Shown here piece after piece: positions 1 through 9,091 of a DNA stretch of 64,000 nt (positions within the stretch are counted from its first letter, which is position 1; the number at the start of each line of letters is the position of its first letter). The stretch is from Nonomuraea spiralis. Its GTDB lineage: Bacteria > Actinomycetota > Actinomycetes > Streptosporangiales > Streptosporangiaceae. The notes below the pieces were generated by a model. It worked only from the letters and a program-made list of their open reading frames with translations, had not been told where the DNA came from and did not search any database. The stretch spans positions 1 through 64,000 of the forward strand of contig NZ_BMRC01000042.1 in assembly GCF_014648435.1 (NCBI RefSeq), read 5' to 3'. The position numbers were made by a program, and so were the translations under genes.

Positions 1-1680
1 TCGCCCAAGGACACGTACGTACGCCAAGGCCTGATCGAAGGGCAGGGCGGCCTGCGCTACACGACCTACACCCGCACGTACGCGGGGCTGCCCGTCCACG
101 GCGGAGACTTCGTCGTGGTCAGCACCGCCGACGGCGAGGTCCTGAGCACGTCTGTCTCCCAGGACAGCGCCCTGGACGTGGCCACCACACCCGAACTCGA
201 CGCCGCCGACGCCGTCCGGGTGGCCAGGAGCCAACTGCCTCAGATCTCTGCGGTCACCACGCCCCGCCTGGTGGTCATGGCCCAAGGACGCGGCCGGCTG
301 GCCTACGAGGTGACCGTCCACGGCGCCATCGACGGCAGGCAGAGCAAGCTGCACGTCTTCGTCGACGCCCTGACCGGCGCGGTCATCGAGAAGTCCGACG
401 AGGTCAGGGCAGGGCTGGGCAACAGCTACTACAACGGCAACCCGGTCACCATCGGCACCACCGGTACCGGCACCTCCTTCTCCATGGTGGACCCCGTACG
501 GCGGAGCGTGCGCTGCGGCGGCCAGAACGGCTCGGCCTACACCGGGGCCGACGACAACTGGGGCAACGGCACCGGCACCAACCTCGAGACCGCCTGCGTC
601 GACGTGCTCTACGCGATCGACACCGAGTGGGACATGCTCAAGACCTGGCTGGGACGCGTCGGCTTCAACGGCGTCGGCGACGGCTACCCCGCCCGCGTCG
701 GCCTGAACGCCGTCAACGCCTACTGGAACGGCAACTACGCCGTCTTCGGCCACACCACCGACAACCTGCGCCAGATCACCGCCATGGACGTCGTGGCGCA
801 CGAGTACGGCCACGCCGTCTTCGCCACCACGCCCGGCATCGACCTCGGCGACAACGAGAAGGCCATACTCAACGAGTCCACCGGCGACATCTTCGGCGCC
901 CTGACCGAGCAGTACGCCAACCAGCCCGCCACGCTCGACCCGCCCGACTACACCGTCGGCGAAGAGGTCAACATCGACGGAACCGGGCCGATCCGCTACA
1001 TGTACAAGCCGTCGGTGATCCCCGGTCACCCCGACTGCTTCAGCAGCGCGGTGCCGTCGATGCCGCCCGATGTCGGGGCCGGGGTCCAGAACCACTGGTT
1101 CTACCTCCTGGCCGAAGGCAGCAACCCGACCAACGGCCAGCCGCCCAGCCCGACCTGCGACTCCTCGACCATCGTCGGGCTCGGCGCGCGCAAGGCGGGC
1201 CAGATCTACATGGGCACGCTGCTGCGCAAGACCACCAGCTGGTCGCACACCGCGGCCCGCCGAGCCTCGATGCAGGCGGCCCTGGATCTGTTCCCCGGGT
1301 CGTGCCTTGAGTACAACACGGTCAAGGCCGCGTGGAACGCCGTCCGCGTGCCTCCCCGCGCCGGCGAGCCGTTCACGTGCGACTTCTCGGTCGGGGTCAC
1401 CCCTGCCGCGGCGACCGTACAGCCTGGCCGGCAGGTGAGCGTCACCGTCACCAGCGCCACCGTCTCGGGCAGCCCTCAGCAGATCTCGCTGCAGGCCAAG
1501 GGACTTCCGGCGGGAATGACGGCCTCGTTCAGCCCGGCGAGCATCACCACCGGCGCCACCTCCACGCTGACGTTCACGGTCGGCGCGAGCACCGTGCCCG
1601 GAACCTATGCGATCACGGTGCTGGGCGACGGCGTCGCCCTCGACCACACAGCCACCCTCACCCTGACCGTGATGTCCTGA
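1..1680 (+). CDS. Secreted M4 (thermolysin-like) zinc metallopeptidase, 5' end outside window
   Basis: Extracellular zinc endopeptidase of family M4. The frame is open from the first base, so signal peptide and start lie upstream. The first ~35 codons look like the end of an FTP propeptide (a stretch ending GLPVHGGDFVV), followed by a PepSY-like segment. The catalytic domain has the zinc motif HEYGH at codons 267-271, the third ligand Glu in NESTGDIFG near codon 292, and the probable catalytic His in QNHWFYLL near codon 365. From about codon 457 a separate beta-sandwich (Ig/NEW3-like) domain follows, a common C-terminal addition in secreted actinobacterial proteases. The gene stands alone, converges on the next gene, and ends just before a strong hairpin. 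Confidence 0.93.
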   Translation, partial: SPKDTYVRQGLIEGQGGLRYTTYTRTYAGLPVHGGDFVVVSTADGEVLSTSVSQDSALDVATTPELDAADAVRVARSQLPQISAVTTPRLVVMAQGRGRLAYEVTVHGAIDGRQSKLHVFVDALTGAVIEKSDEVRAGLGNSYYNGNPVTIGTTGTGTSFSMVDPVRRSVRCGGQNGSAYTGADDNWGNGTGTNLETACVDVLYAIDTEWDMLKTWLGRVGFNGVGDGYPARVGLNAVNAYWNGNYAVFGHTTDNLRQITAMDVVAHEYGHAVFATTPGIDLGDNEKAILNESTGDIFGALTEQYANQPATLDPPDYTVGEEVNIDGTGPIRYMYKPSVIPGHPDCFSSAVPSMPPDVGAGVQNHWFYLLAEGSNPTNGQPPSPTCDSSTIVGLGARKAGQIYMGTLLRKTTSWSHTAARRASMQAALDLFPGSCLEYNTVKAAWNAVRVPPRAGEPFTCDFSVGVTPAAATVQPGRQVSVTVTSATVSGSPQQISLQAKGLPAGMTASFSPASITTGATSTLTFTVGASTVPGTYAITVLGDGVALDHTATLTLTVMS

Positions 1681-1690
1681 GCCGATGACC

Positions 1691-1721
1691 CCGCCAGGGT
1701 TCCCACCGGGCACCCTGGCGG
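1691..1721. terminator. Hairpin between convergent genes
   Basis: A perfect 10-bp inverted repeat (CCGCCAGGGT / ACCCTGGCGG) with an 11-nt loop lies 10 nt after the metallopeptidase stop and downstream of the convergent minus-strand gene. There is no T-tract on either side, so it would be a GC-type actinobacterial terminator able to serve both genes. The hairpin is visible; termination is inferred. Confidence 0.5.
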
Positions 1722-1801
1722 CGGAGCGATGCACCAGCGAGGTGAGGGCGCCGGCAAGCCGTGGACCGGGGCCTGGCGTGGGCTGGAGGCCGTGCCGGGG
1801 T

Positions 1802-2539
1802 TCAGCGCTTGGGGCCCGGGGGAAGCCGGATCAAGGCCTTGTCGGAGTCGAGCTTGGTGGTCGTCTGCGACGCGGGCGGGGCCTTGACGGAGACCTTGGC
1901 ACCCCACCCGGAGTAGCTGGTCTCCAAGGTGACCGGGCCGAGCCCGGCCTTGGCGCTGGAGAGCCTGGTGCTCATCGTGCGGGGCAGCCCGGCGGGGGTC
2001 ACGGTGAGCGTCCAGTTGACCTTTACGCCGGAGGCGAGCTTCCACCACAGTGTGGCGCGCGTCCAGGCCGAGACCCGCAGCAGCTCCGTGACCGTCATGC
2101 TCCCCTTGTACGTGTTGCCGCTCCTCTTGGAGCGGGCCAGCATCGCCTTGAGCGTGCTCGGCTCGACGGGGTTGATGAAGTCGCCCCGCATGGCGGTGAC
2201 CCCGCTCGTCCAGCCCGGCGACTGCTTGTACCAGGTCTTGCCGGCGGGAAGCACGGCGCCGATCGGGCCGCCCTTGAGGTAGGACGTACGGCCGATGCGG
2301 ACGATCCGCTCCGGCTTGTCGAGCGAGGTGGCCTGGGTCTCCTCCTCCTTGGGGGTGGGGTCGAACTCGTCGGCCGTGTCGTCCTTGCCGGCGAAGGTCA
2401 GCTTGGCGGTCAGGTCGGAGGCGGCGATGCCGTGCCGGTCGAACTGCAGCCGTCCGCCACGGGTGAGCGAGGTCGTGGCCCTGCCGGGCGTCTCCTGCCG
2501 GACGGTCACGCCCCTGCCCGCGCGCAGTTGCGCCCGCAA
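1802..2539 (-). CDS. Hypothetical protein, probably 5'-truncated (signal peptide missing)
   Basis: The product has no recognised enzyme motif. It looks like an exported beta-rich protein of the LppX/LolA-like type common in actinomycetes (segments such as TSYLKGGPIG, KTWYKQSPGW). Such proteins normally begin with a signal peptide or lipobox; here none exists. The open frame begins right after the upstream TetR stop codon, reads RKDPLAALRAQLRAGRGV, and has no ATG or GTG before this point. A TTG at 2539 (used here) or a CTG at 2548 follows a GGAAGGA sequence. Either the gene lost its 5' end by a deletion that joined it to the TetR gene, or a cytoplasmic remnant is translated by coupling. Family assignment is a guess from composition. 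Confidence 0.55.
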   Translation of the reverse strand: MRAQLRAGRGVTVRQETPGRATTSLTRGGRLQFDRHGIAASDLTAKLTFAGKDDTADEFDPTPKEEETQATSLDKPERIVRIGRTSYLKGGPIGAVLPAGKTWYKQSPGWTSGVTAMRGDFINPVEPSTLKAMLARSKRSGNTYKGSMTVTELLRVSAWTRATLWWKLASGVKVNWTLTVTPAGLPRTMSTRLSSAKAGLGPVTLETSYSGWGAKVSVKAPPASQTTTKLDSDKALIRLPPGPKR

Positions 2540-2581
2540 CGCGGCCAGCGGATCCTTCCGGAGGGCGCATCGGCCGCCGGA

Positions 2582-3184
2582 TCAAGTCGCTGCCGGCTCG
2601 AACAGGCGGTCCAGGTGGTAGTCGATGATCTCGGTCGCGGCCTCGTGGCTGCGCTGCCGGCTCAGGACGCTGGAGGTCAGGCCGTTGGCGAGAGCCAGAA
2701 GGCCGGCGACTTCGGTACGCGGGTCACGATCGGGGGCGATGTCCCCGGCCTGCTGCGCGGCGGTCAACCGTACGGTGAGGAAGTTCTCCAGTGCGTTGGG
2801 CAGGGTGAGCCCGACCGCGGCGAGCGCCGGGTCGGTGAGGGCGGCGGTGTAGTAGGCGGTCCAGGCCATGGAGTCCAGTTCGCTCTGCTCGTCGAACGGC
2901 AGGATCGCGCCGAGAACGGCGGCGAAGACGCCCCGCGGTGTCAGCTCGCCCGCGGCGGCCCGCTGCTTGACCCGGCGGTCCATGCGGGCGCCCAGCTCGG
3001 TGAGACCGGACTCGAGCAGGGCCTGCTTGTTCGTGAAGTAGTACTGGACGACGCGCAGCGAGACCCCGGCCTCGGCGGCGATCTCACGCATCGACACCGC
3101 CCGCAGGCCGCGGGTGCCGGCGATGCGCAGCAGCGCGGCGGTCAGCCGGCGCCGCCGCTCGTCATGATCCACCTGTCGGGGCAT
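2582..3184 (-). CDS. TetR/AcrR family transcriptional regulator
   Basis: A 200-residue one-component repressor. The N-terminal TetR DNA-binding domain shows helix-turn-helix residues MREIAAEAGVSLRVVQYYF (about 37-55); the rest is an all-helical ligand-binding domain. It lies 25 bp downstream of the alpha/beta hydrolase on the same strand, so it probably regulates that gene and itself. An AGGTAGGAA stretch provides a ribosome site before the ATG. The opening MPRQVDHDERRRRL and overall plan resemble another TetR in this window (40185-40796), suggesting one subfamily. The ligand is unknown. Confidence 0.9.
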   Translation of the reverse strand: MPRQVDHDERRRRLTAALLRIAGTRGLRAVSMREIAAEAGVSLRVVQYYFTNKQALLESGLTELGARMDRRVKQRAAAGELTPRGVFAAVLGAILPFDEQSELDSMAWTAYYTAALTDPALAAVGLTLPNALENFLTVRLTAAQQAGDIAPDRDPRTEVAGLLALANGLTSSVLSRQRSHEAATEIIDYHLDRLFEPAAT

Positions 3185-3209
3185 GCCGGTTTCCTACCTG
3201 TTGTTCGTG

Positions 3210-4109
3210 TCATACGTTCGAGGTCCCGGGCCGCGCCCGGCCGGGAAAGGCGAGGATGCGCTCGGCGACCAGGTCCGGAGCTTCGACGGGCAACCCGTGG
3301 CCGGTGCCGGGCACGATCTCCACGCGCCAGGACGGCACGACGTCGGCCAGCCGCGCGGCCAGCGCCCGCGCGTCCAACAGCGCGCTGCGGGCACCCAGCA
3401 ACATCTGCACGGGCACGGACACCGCGCGGATCTGCTCGTCGGTGTAGGCGGGCGGGATGGGCACACGCCGGCGGAAGGCCCAGCCGGCCCGCATCAGCTC
3501 CACCAGCCGGTCCTCGCGCAGCACCCCGTTGTCGGCGACGCCGGCCATGCGGTGTCGCAGCGTACGGGGAAGCATGGAGACGATGGCGCCGGCGAGGGCC
3601 CAGCGAACGAACCGCCTGGGCAAGGGCGCGAAGCCGCCCGGGTCCACCAGCGTCAGCGCCGCGACCCGGCCGCCCCTGCGGAGGTGCTGTTCCATGGCGG
3701 CCCAGCCGCCGGCTGAGAAACCCGCCACATGTGCGCGCTCGGCCCCGACCGCGGCCAGCACGTCGGTGACCCAGTCGGCGACGTCGGCGCCGGTCGCGAG
3801 CGGCCGCCTCTGGACCGAGCGGCCCGGCTCGCCGAGAGGGTCGAGGGCGAGGACCGGGCGTGTACGCGCCAGCGGTTCGATGTAGCGGTACCAGGCCAGC
3901 GCGTTGCCGCCGGCGCCGGCCAGGAGCACCACGGGATCCCCCTCGGCGGGCCCGGCCCGGTGGATCCGCACGGTGCCGAGGCGGGTCTCCACGTCGAAGG
4001 CGTCCACCGGCACCGGCCACAGCTCGCCGAGCACCCGGTCGTAGACGGCGTAGTACTTGGCACGGGCGGAGTCGCTGGTGAAGGCGGACGGTCGGTCAGG
4101 CGTGCGCAT
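3210..4109 (-). CDS. Alpha/beta hydrolase
   Basis: A cytoplasmic alpha/beta-fold hydrolase of about 299 residues. Visible elements are the oxyanion-loop region LLAGAGGNALAW, the nucleophile elbow GFSAGG (Ser about 132) and the C-terminal catalytic His in GTGHGLP. The substrate cannot be told; homologues include esterases, epoxide-hydrolase-like and haloperoxidase-like enzymes. The start is set at the second ATG because GGAGG lies 5 nt before it, whereas the upstream in-frame ATG at 4121 directly abuts its only purine-rich stretch. It is first in a minus-strand unit with the TetR gene, and a palindrome lies just upstream. Confidence 0.87.
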   Translation of the reverse strand: MRTPDRPSAFTSDSARAKYYAVYDRVLGELWPVPVDAFDVETRLGTVRIHRAGPAEGDPVVLLAGAGGNALAWYRYIEPLARTRPVLALDPLGEPGRSVQRRPLATGADVADWVTDVLAAVGAERAHVAGFSAGGWAAMEQHLRRGGRVAALTLVDPGGFAPLPRRFVRWALAGAIVSMLPRTLRHRMAGVADNGVLREDRLVELMRAGWAFRRRVPIPPAYTDEQIRAVSVPVQMLLGARSALLDARALAARLADVVPSWRVEIVPGTGHGLPVEAPDLVAERILAFPGRARPGTSNV

Positions 4110-4130
4110 CGTGACCTCCATCTCCTGAAT

Positions 4131-4146
4131 GGATACAGTCGTATCC
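4131..4146. promoter_or_regulatory. Candidate TetR operator upstream of the hydrolase
   Basis: GGATAC-agtc-GTATCC is a perfect inverted repeat with 6-bp arms and a 4-bp spacer, 22 bp before the chosen hydrolase start. It lies where a promoter would be. Assigning it to the TetR encoded downstream is inference. Confidence 0.4.
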
Positions 4147-4283
4147 TAACAAGCCGCCATCGAGGCCGCGAGGGTCAGGCGGTACGGCCGTTGCGGGCGT
4201 CTCCGCCGGCCAGGCGAGGACCGTCACGGACGGGCCCGGCTTCGTGAGCCGGATCGCCGGGTTTTCCGATCGGAGGATTCAAT

Positions 4284-4302
4284 GTAGGTTAGCCTAACCT
4301 AA
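4284..4302. promoter_or_regulatory. Iron box (IdeR/DmdR-type operator)
   Basis: The sequence TAGGTTAGCCTAACCTAA (4285-4302) matches the actinobacterial iron-box consensus TTAGGTTAGSCTAACCTAA in all but the first base. Its core GGTTAGCCTAACC is a perfect palindrome. It lies 12 bp before the start of a siderophore-uptake operon, so the operon should be repressed by Fe2+-loaded IdeR/DmdR and induced by iron starvation. Confidence 0.78.
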
Positions 4303-4314
4303 CTAAGGAGCCCT

Positions 4315-5211
4315 GTGGTGGTTGACCCTTTTCGTGCCTTCGATGTCCAGGTTCGAGGCCTGCGGCGGCTGAGCCCGTCGTTTCTCCGCGTGACCTTCAC
4401 AGGGGATGACCTGCACGAGTTCGCGGACAACGGCTACGACCAGCGCATCAAGCTGGTCCTGCCGATCCCCGGCGCGGGCGTGACGCGCTTCCCGCGCGGC
4501 GCCGACTGGTTCAAGCAGTGGTACGCCCAGGGCGACGAGCGCAACCCGCTGCGCACCTACACCGTCCGCGCGGTCCGCCCCGAGGCCGCCGAGGTCGACA
4601 TCGACGTCGTCCTGCACGACGACTGCGCCGGACCCGCCGGACCGGCCGCCCGCTGGATCGCCGCCGCCGAATCCGGCTCGCAGGCGGCCCTCTTCGGCCC
4701 GAACGGCCTCTACGACGGTTTTCACGGCGGCCTGGAGTTCCGGCCGCCCGCCGGATTCGGCAACGTGCTGCTCGCCGGGGACGAGACCGCAGTCCCGGCG
4801 ATCGTCGGCATCCTGGAGCGCCTGCCCGCCCATGTCACCGGCGAGGCCCTGCTGGAGGTGCCGTACGAGGAGGACGTCCTCCCGGTCGTCACCGAGTCGG
4901 CCGTGAAGATCACCTGGCTCGCGCGCGGCGACGCCCCCTGGGGCGCTCGCCTGGAGCCCGCCGTCGTGGAGGCAGCGGCCAGGATCCTTCCCGCGGGCGC
5001 GGCAGGCGTCGAGCCCGAGGAGGTCGACGTCGACACCGAGATCCTCTGGGAGGTCCCCGAGGACGGCGACAGTCCCTGCTACGCCTGGCTGGCCGGCGAG
5101 GCGGCGGTGATCAAGCGCCTGCGCCGCCACCTGGTCTCGGAACGCGGCATGGACCGCAAGGCCGTGGCCTTCATGGGGTACTGGCGCCAGGGCCGCTCCG
5201 AGGACGCGTGA
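4315..5211 (+). CDS. Siderophore-interacting protein (FAD-binding ferric reductase)
   Basis: A SIP-family flavoprotein that reduces ferric siderophore in the cytoplasm and releases Fe2+. The N-terminal FAD-binding barrel has the RTYT flavin motif (Arg about 80), and the C-terminal NAD(P)H-binding half ends with the family signature around GYWRQGR. About 298 residues is normal. The GTG start follows AAGGAG by 4 nt; a GTG one codon later has better spacing (7 nt) and may be the true start. It is the first gene of the iron operon, right behind the iron box, with the ATPase gene 7 bp downstream. Confidence 0.93.
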   Translation: MVVDPFRAFDVQVRGLRRLSPSFLRVTFTGDDLHEFADNGYDQRIKLVLPIPGAGVTRFPRGADWFKQWYAQGDERNPLRTYTVRAVRPEAAEVDIDVVLHDDCAGPAGPAARWIAAAESGSQAALFGPNGLYDGFHGGLEFRPPAGFGNVLLAGDETAVPAIVGILERLPAHVTGEALLEVPYEEDVLPVVTESAVKITWLARGDAPWGARLEPAVVEAAARILPAGAAGVEPEEVDVDTEILWEVPEDGDSPCYAWLAGEAAVIKRLRRHLVSERGMDRKAVAFMGYWRQGRSEDA

Positions 5212-5218
5212 GCCCGCC

Positions 5219-6049
5219 ATGACCGACCCCCTGCTCGCAGGCCGCCCCGACCACGCGCTCACCGGCACCGACCTGTGCCTCGGCTACGCGGGCCGCCCCG
5301 TCGTCGACGGCGCCCGCATCAGCCTGGCCACCGGTGCCGTCACCGCCCTGGTCGGCCCGAACGGCAGCGGCAAGTCCACCCTGCTGCGCGCCCTGGCCCG
5401 GCTGCACCGCCCCGACTCCGGCCAGGTACGGCTGGCCGGCGGCGCCGATGCCCTGGCCCTGTCCGCCCGCGCCTTCGCCCGCCGGGTGACGCTGCTGGCG
5501 CAGAGCCGTCCCACCCCGGCCGGCGTACGCGTCAAGGACGTGGTCGGCTACGGCCGCCACCCCCACCGCGGCCGCTGGCGGGCGGGCGACCCCGGCGGAC
5601 CGGCGGCGATCGAGCACGCCATGGAGCTGACCGGCGTGAGCGCCATGGCCGGACGCGCCGTCGACGAGCTGTCCGGCGGCGAGATGCAGCGCGTGTGGCT
5701 GGCCACCTGCCTCGCCCAGGACGCCGGCGTGCTCCTGCTCGACGAGCCCACCACCTTCCTCGACCTGCGCTACCAGGTCGAGCTGCTCGAACTCGTGCGC
5801 GACCTCGCCGACCGGCACGGCGTGGCCGTCGGCGTCGTCCTGCACGACCTCAACCAGGCCGCCGAGATCGCGGACCGGGTCGTACTCCTCCAGGGCGGCC
5901 GGGTCCGCGCCGACGGCGCGCCGCACGAGGTGCTCACCGAGGACCTGCTCACCGAGGCCTACGGCATCCGCGTCGAGGCCACGATCGATTCCCGCACCGG
6001 ACTGGTCCGCACCAGGCCGCTGGGCCGCCACCTGGCGATGAAAGGCTGA
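5219..6049 (+). CDS. Ferric-siderophore ABC transporter ATP-binding protein (FecE/FepC type)
   Basis: The ATPase of an iron-siderophore importer. It has Walker A GPNGSGKST (residues 46-54), signature LSGGE (151-155), Walker B ending in Asp175-Glu176 (VLLLDEPTT) and an H-loop His near 209 (VLHDLNQA). Length (276) and sequence fit the FecE/FhuC group. It follows the siderophore-interacting protein gene by 7 bp and precedes the binding-lipoprotein gene by 8 bp, so the unit is one operon. Confidence 0.95.
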   Translation: MTDPLLAGRPDHALTGTDLCLGYAGRPVVDGARISLATGAVTALVGPNGSGKSTLLRALARLHRPDSGQVRLAGGADALALSARAFARRVTLLAQSRPTPAGVRVKDVVGYGRHPHRGRWRAGDPGGPAAIEHAMELTGVSAMAGRAVDELSGGEMQRVWLATCLAQDAGVLLLDEPTTFLDLRYQVELLELVRDLADRHGVAVGVVLHDLNQAAEIADRVVLLQGGRVRADGAPHEVLTEDLLTEAYGIRVEATIDSRTGLVRTRPLGRHLAMKG

Positions 6050-6057
6050 AAGATCCC

Positions 6058-7029
6058 ATGCGTTCCCTCCCGGCGGTCATGGCCGCCATGCTGCTGCTGA
6101 CCGCGTGCGGCACCACCGAGGCCCCCGTGGCCCCCGCGACTCAGGAGCCGTCGGCCAGTGCGGCCGCCCCGATCACCGTGACCGACGCCCGCGGCAAGCA
6201 GGTCACCCTCGACCGGCCCGCGACCCGCGTCGTCGGCCTGGAATGGGGCGAGGTCGAGATGCTGGTCGCACTCGGGGTCCAGCCGGTCGGCGCGGCCGAC
6301 GTCAAGGGGTACGGCACCTGGGTCACCGCGGCCCCGCTCGCCCCCTCCGTCAAGGACGTCGGCACCCGCCAGGAGCCCAGCGTCGACTCCATCGCCGCCC
6401 TCCAGCCGGATCTGGTCGTCATGGAGTCCGACGACGCCGGGCTCATCGGCCAGTTGGAGAAGATCGCCCCGGTCATCGTCGCCAAGGGCAGCGACGCCGC
6501 CGCGAACCTCACCCGTATGAGCGCCGACCTGACCATGCTCGCCACCGCCGTCGGCAGGACGGAGGAGGCGGCCAAGGTGATGGCCGACTTCGACGCCGCG
6601 ATGGCCGACGGCAAGGCCAAGATCGCCGCCTCCGGCTCGGCCGGGCAGAAGTTCATGATGGCCGACGGCTGGAAGGACGGCAGCAAGATCTCCATCCGCC
6701 CGTTCGGCAAGGGCTCCCTGGTCTCCGACGTGGCCGAGCGGCTCGGCCTGGCCAACGCCTGGACCGGCGAGGTCGACAAGCAGTGGGGCCTCGGCAGCAC
6801 CGACGTCGAGGGCATGACCGCGGTCAAGGACGAGAACCTCCGCTTCTTCTACAACGCCTCCGACGGCGTCGACGTCTTCGCCGGCCTGGCCGGCAACGCC
6901 CTGTGGAAGTCGCTGAGCTTCGTCAAGCAGAACCGGATCAGCAAACTGCCCGACGGCATCTGGACCTTCGGCGGCCCGCTGTCGTGCCGGCAGTACGCCG
7001 ACGCCCTGGTGAAGGCCTACGCCGGGTGA
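6058..7029 (+). CDS. Iron-siderophore ABC transporter substrate-binding lipoprotein
   Basis: A membrane-anchored periplasmic-binding-type receptor for ferric siderophore (FecB/FhuD class). The signal peptide is followed by lipobox LLTAC with the lipid-modified Cys at 17. The start region of the domain (ITVTDARGKQVTLDRPATRV) and later segments such as VDSIAALQPDLVV are typical of the Peripla_BP_2 fold. Length is 323 residues. The start ATG is preceded by AAAGG. The stop codon overlaps the GTG start of the permease gene by 4 nt, implying translational coupling. Confidence 0.95.
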   Translation: MRSLPAVMAAMLLLTACGTTEAPVAPATQEPSASAAAPITVTDARGKQVTLDRPATRVVGLEWGEVEMLVALGVQPVGAADVKGYGTWVTAAPLAPSVKDVGTRQEPSVDSIAALQPDLVVMESDDAGLIGQLEKIAPVIVAKGSDAAANLTRMSADLTMLATAVGRTEEAAKVMADFDAAMADGKAKIAASGSAGQKFMMADGWKDGSKISIRPFGKGSLVSDVAERLGLANAWTGEVDKQWGLGSTDVEGMTAVKDENLRFFYNASDGVDVFAGLAGNALWKSLSFVKQNRISKLPDGIWTFGGPLSCRQYADALVKAYAG

Positions 7030-9074
7030 TCACCGCAGTCGAGGCCCCCGCGACGCCGCTGCGCAGGCTCGGCGTCGCGGGGGCCTTCCTCGTGACCTTG
7101 GCCGTCATCACGGCCCTCGCCGCGCTCCACCTGACGCAGGGCACCTCCGACACCGACCTGTTCGCCCTCGACGACCAGGCGATGAACGTGCTGGTCGCCT
7201 CCCGGCTGCCGCGGCTGCTGGCGGCGGTCAGCGTCGGCCTCGCGCTCGGCGCGGCGGGCGCGCTGCTGCAGTCGGTCGCCCGCAACCCGCTGGCCTCGCC
7301 CGACACCCTCGCCGTCAGCAACGGCGCCTACCTGGCGGTCGTGCTGGCCGCCACCTTCGGCCTGAGCCTGCCGGCCTTCCTGGCGGGCGGCCTGTCCTTC
7401 CTCGGCGGCCTGGCCGCCGCCGCCCTGGTGCTCGCCCTGTCGGCGGGCGGCAGGACCGGCACCACCCGGCTGATCCTCGCCGGCTCCGCGACCGCACTGG
7501 CCCTGCAGTCGATGACCACCCTGCTCATGATCCTCTTCCAGGAGGAGAACACCGGCCTGTTCGCCTGGGGCAGCGGCTCGCTCGTGCAGAGCGACCTCGG
7601 CGGCGTCATCCAGATGGCCCCGGTCGTCGTGGTGGCGATCGGGGCGGCCGTCGCCCTCGGCAACCGTCTCGACATCGCCGGCCTGGGCGACGACACCGCC
7701 ATGGTGCTGGGCGTCAACGTCCGGCGGCTGCGGCTGACCGTCATCGTGCTCGCCGTCATGCTCTCGGCCGCCGCGGTCACCGTCGCCGGGCCCATCGGCT
7801 TCATCGGCCTGTGCGCGCCGGTCATCGTCCGCCTCCTGGCCCGGCGGCTGCCCGAGCTGAGCCGGCACCGTGCCCTGGTGCCGCTCTCGGCGCTGGCCGG
7901 CGTGGTCATCCTGCTCGCCTCCGACATCGCGCTGCGCTTCGTGCTCGGCGCGCGGGCCGGGGTGGACGTGCCGCCGGGCGTGGTGACCGCGATGCTGGGC
8001 GCGGGCGTGCTCATGTGGCTGGCCCGCCGTCATCGCGACGCCGGCCCGACCAGGCAGCCGCCGGCCGTCCGCACCGCCGACCCCGGCCGCGCCGCCTTCG
8101 GCGTGATCCTCCTGTCCGGTACGGCGCTGCTGATCGGCGCGGTCGTGCTGGGCCTGCTCGGCGGCGACACCTGGCTGCTGCTCGGCGACGTCGCCAACTG
8201 GCTGCAGGGCAGGACCGGCAAGGCCCTGACGTACGTGCTCGACCAGCGCTGGCCCCGCGTCGCGGCGGCCGTCCTGGCAGGCGCGGCGCTCGCCGTCTCC
8301 GGCGCGGCCTTCCAGGCCGTCTCCCGCAACCCGCTGGCCGAGCCGGGCGTGCTCGGCATCACCGCGGGCGCCGGAGCGGCGGCCGTCGCGATGCTCACCC
8401 TCGTGCCCATGGCCGGGATCGCCGTGGTGTCCGGCGCCGCCGGGCTCGGCGCGCTCGCCGCCTTCGCCCTGGTCTACCTGCTGGCCTGGCGCGGCGGGCT
8501 CAGCTCCGACCGGCTCGTGCTCATGGGCATCGGCGCGCACGCGCTGTTCAGCGCGGTCACCGTACTGATCATCGTCAAGTCCGACCCGTGGAACACCGCC
8601 AAGGCGCTCACCTGGCTGTCCGGTTCCACGTACGGGCGGGTGCCCGGCCAGCTCCTGCCGGTCGCCGTGGCGCTCGCGCTCTTCCTGCCGCTCGCTCTGT
8701 GGCTGCGGCGCGACCTCGACCTGCTCGCGCTGGACGAGGACACGCCCCGGGTGCTCGGCGTGCCGCTCGAACCCGTACGGCTGCTCGCGCTGGGCGGCGC
8801 CGTCCTTCTCACCTCCACCGCGGTCTCGGCCGTCGGCGTGGTGGGGTTCGTCGGCCTCGTCGCCCCGCACGCCGCCCGCGCGCTCGTCGGCGGCAGGCAC
8901 GTCCGGCTCCTGCCCGCCGCGGCGGTGCTCGGGGCGGTGCTGGTCAGCCTCGCCGACACGCTGGGGCGTACCGTCATCGCACCGGCCCAGGTGCCGGCCG
9001 GGCTGGTCACCGCGCTGCTCGGCACGCCGTACTTCGTGTGGCTGCTCTGGCGCTCACGCGCCGGCCGTCCCTGA
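7026..9074 (+). CDS. Fused double FecCD-type iron-siderophore permease
   Basis: One 682-residue polypeptide holds two FecCD permease halves, as in FhuB of enterobacteria, rather than two separate subunits. The first half covers about residues 15-335 (RLPRLLAAVSVGLALGAAG, QSVARNPLASPDTL) and the second about 345-682 (RWPRVAAAVLAGAALAVSG, QAVSRNPLAEPGVLG); the parallel motifs show the internal duplication. About 18-20 membrane helices are expected. The GTG start overlaps the lipoprotein stop (GTGA). It is the last gene of the iron operon, followed by a small hairpin. Confidence 0.95.
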   Translation: MITAVEAPATPLRRLGVAGAFLVTLAVITALAALHLTQGTSDTDLFALDDQAMNVLVASRLPRLLAAVSVGLALGAAGALLQSVARNPLASPDTLAVSNGAYLAVVLAATFGLSLPAFLAGGLSFLGGLAAAALVLALSAGGRTGTTRLILAGSATALALQSMTTLLMILFQEENTGLFAWGSGSLVQSDLGGVIQMAPVVVVAIGAAVALGNRLDIAGLGDDTAMVLGVNVRRLRLTVIVLAVMLSAAAVTVAGPIGFIGLCAPVIVRLLARRLPELSRHRALVPLSALAGVVILLASDIALRFVLGARAGVDVPPGVVTAMLGAGVLMWLARRHRDAGPTRQPPAVRTADPGRAAFGVILLSGTALLIGAVVLGLLGGDTWLLLGDVANWLQGRTGKALTYVLDQRWPRVAAAVLAGAALAVSGAAFQAVSRNPLAEPGVLGITAGAGAAAVAMLTLVPMAGIAVVSGAAGLGALAAFALVYLLAWRGGLSSDRLVLMGIGAHALFSAVTVLIIVKSDPWNTAKALTWLSGSTYGRVPGQLLPVAVALALFLPLALWLRRDLDLLALDEDTPRVLGVPLEPVRLLALGGAVLLTSTAVSAVGVVGFVGLVAPHAARALVGGRHVRLLPAAAVLGAVLVSLADTLGRTVIAPAQVPAGLVTALLGTPYFVWLLWRSRAGRP

Positions 9075-9091
9075 CAACGACATCGAACCCA

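Noticed and set aside
4315..9074. Part of a siderophore biosynthetic cluster
   Set aside because: No NRPS, IucA/C-like synthetase or hydroxylase gene is present on either side.
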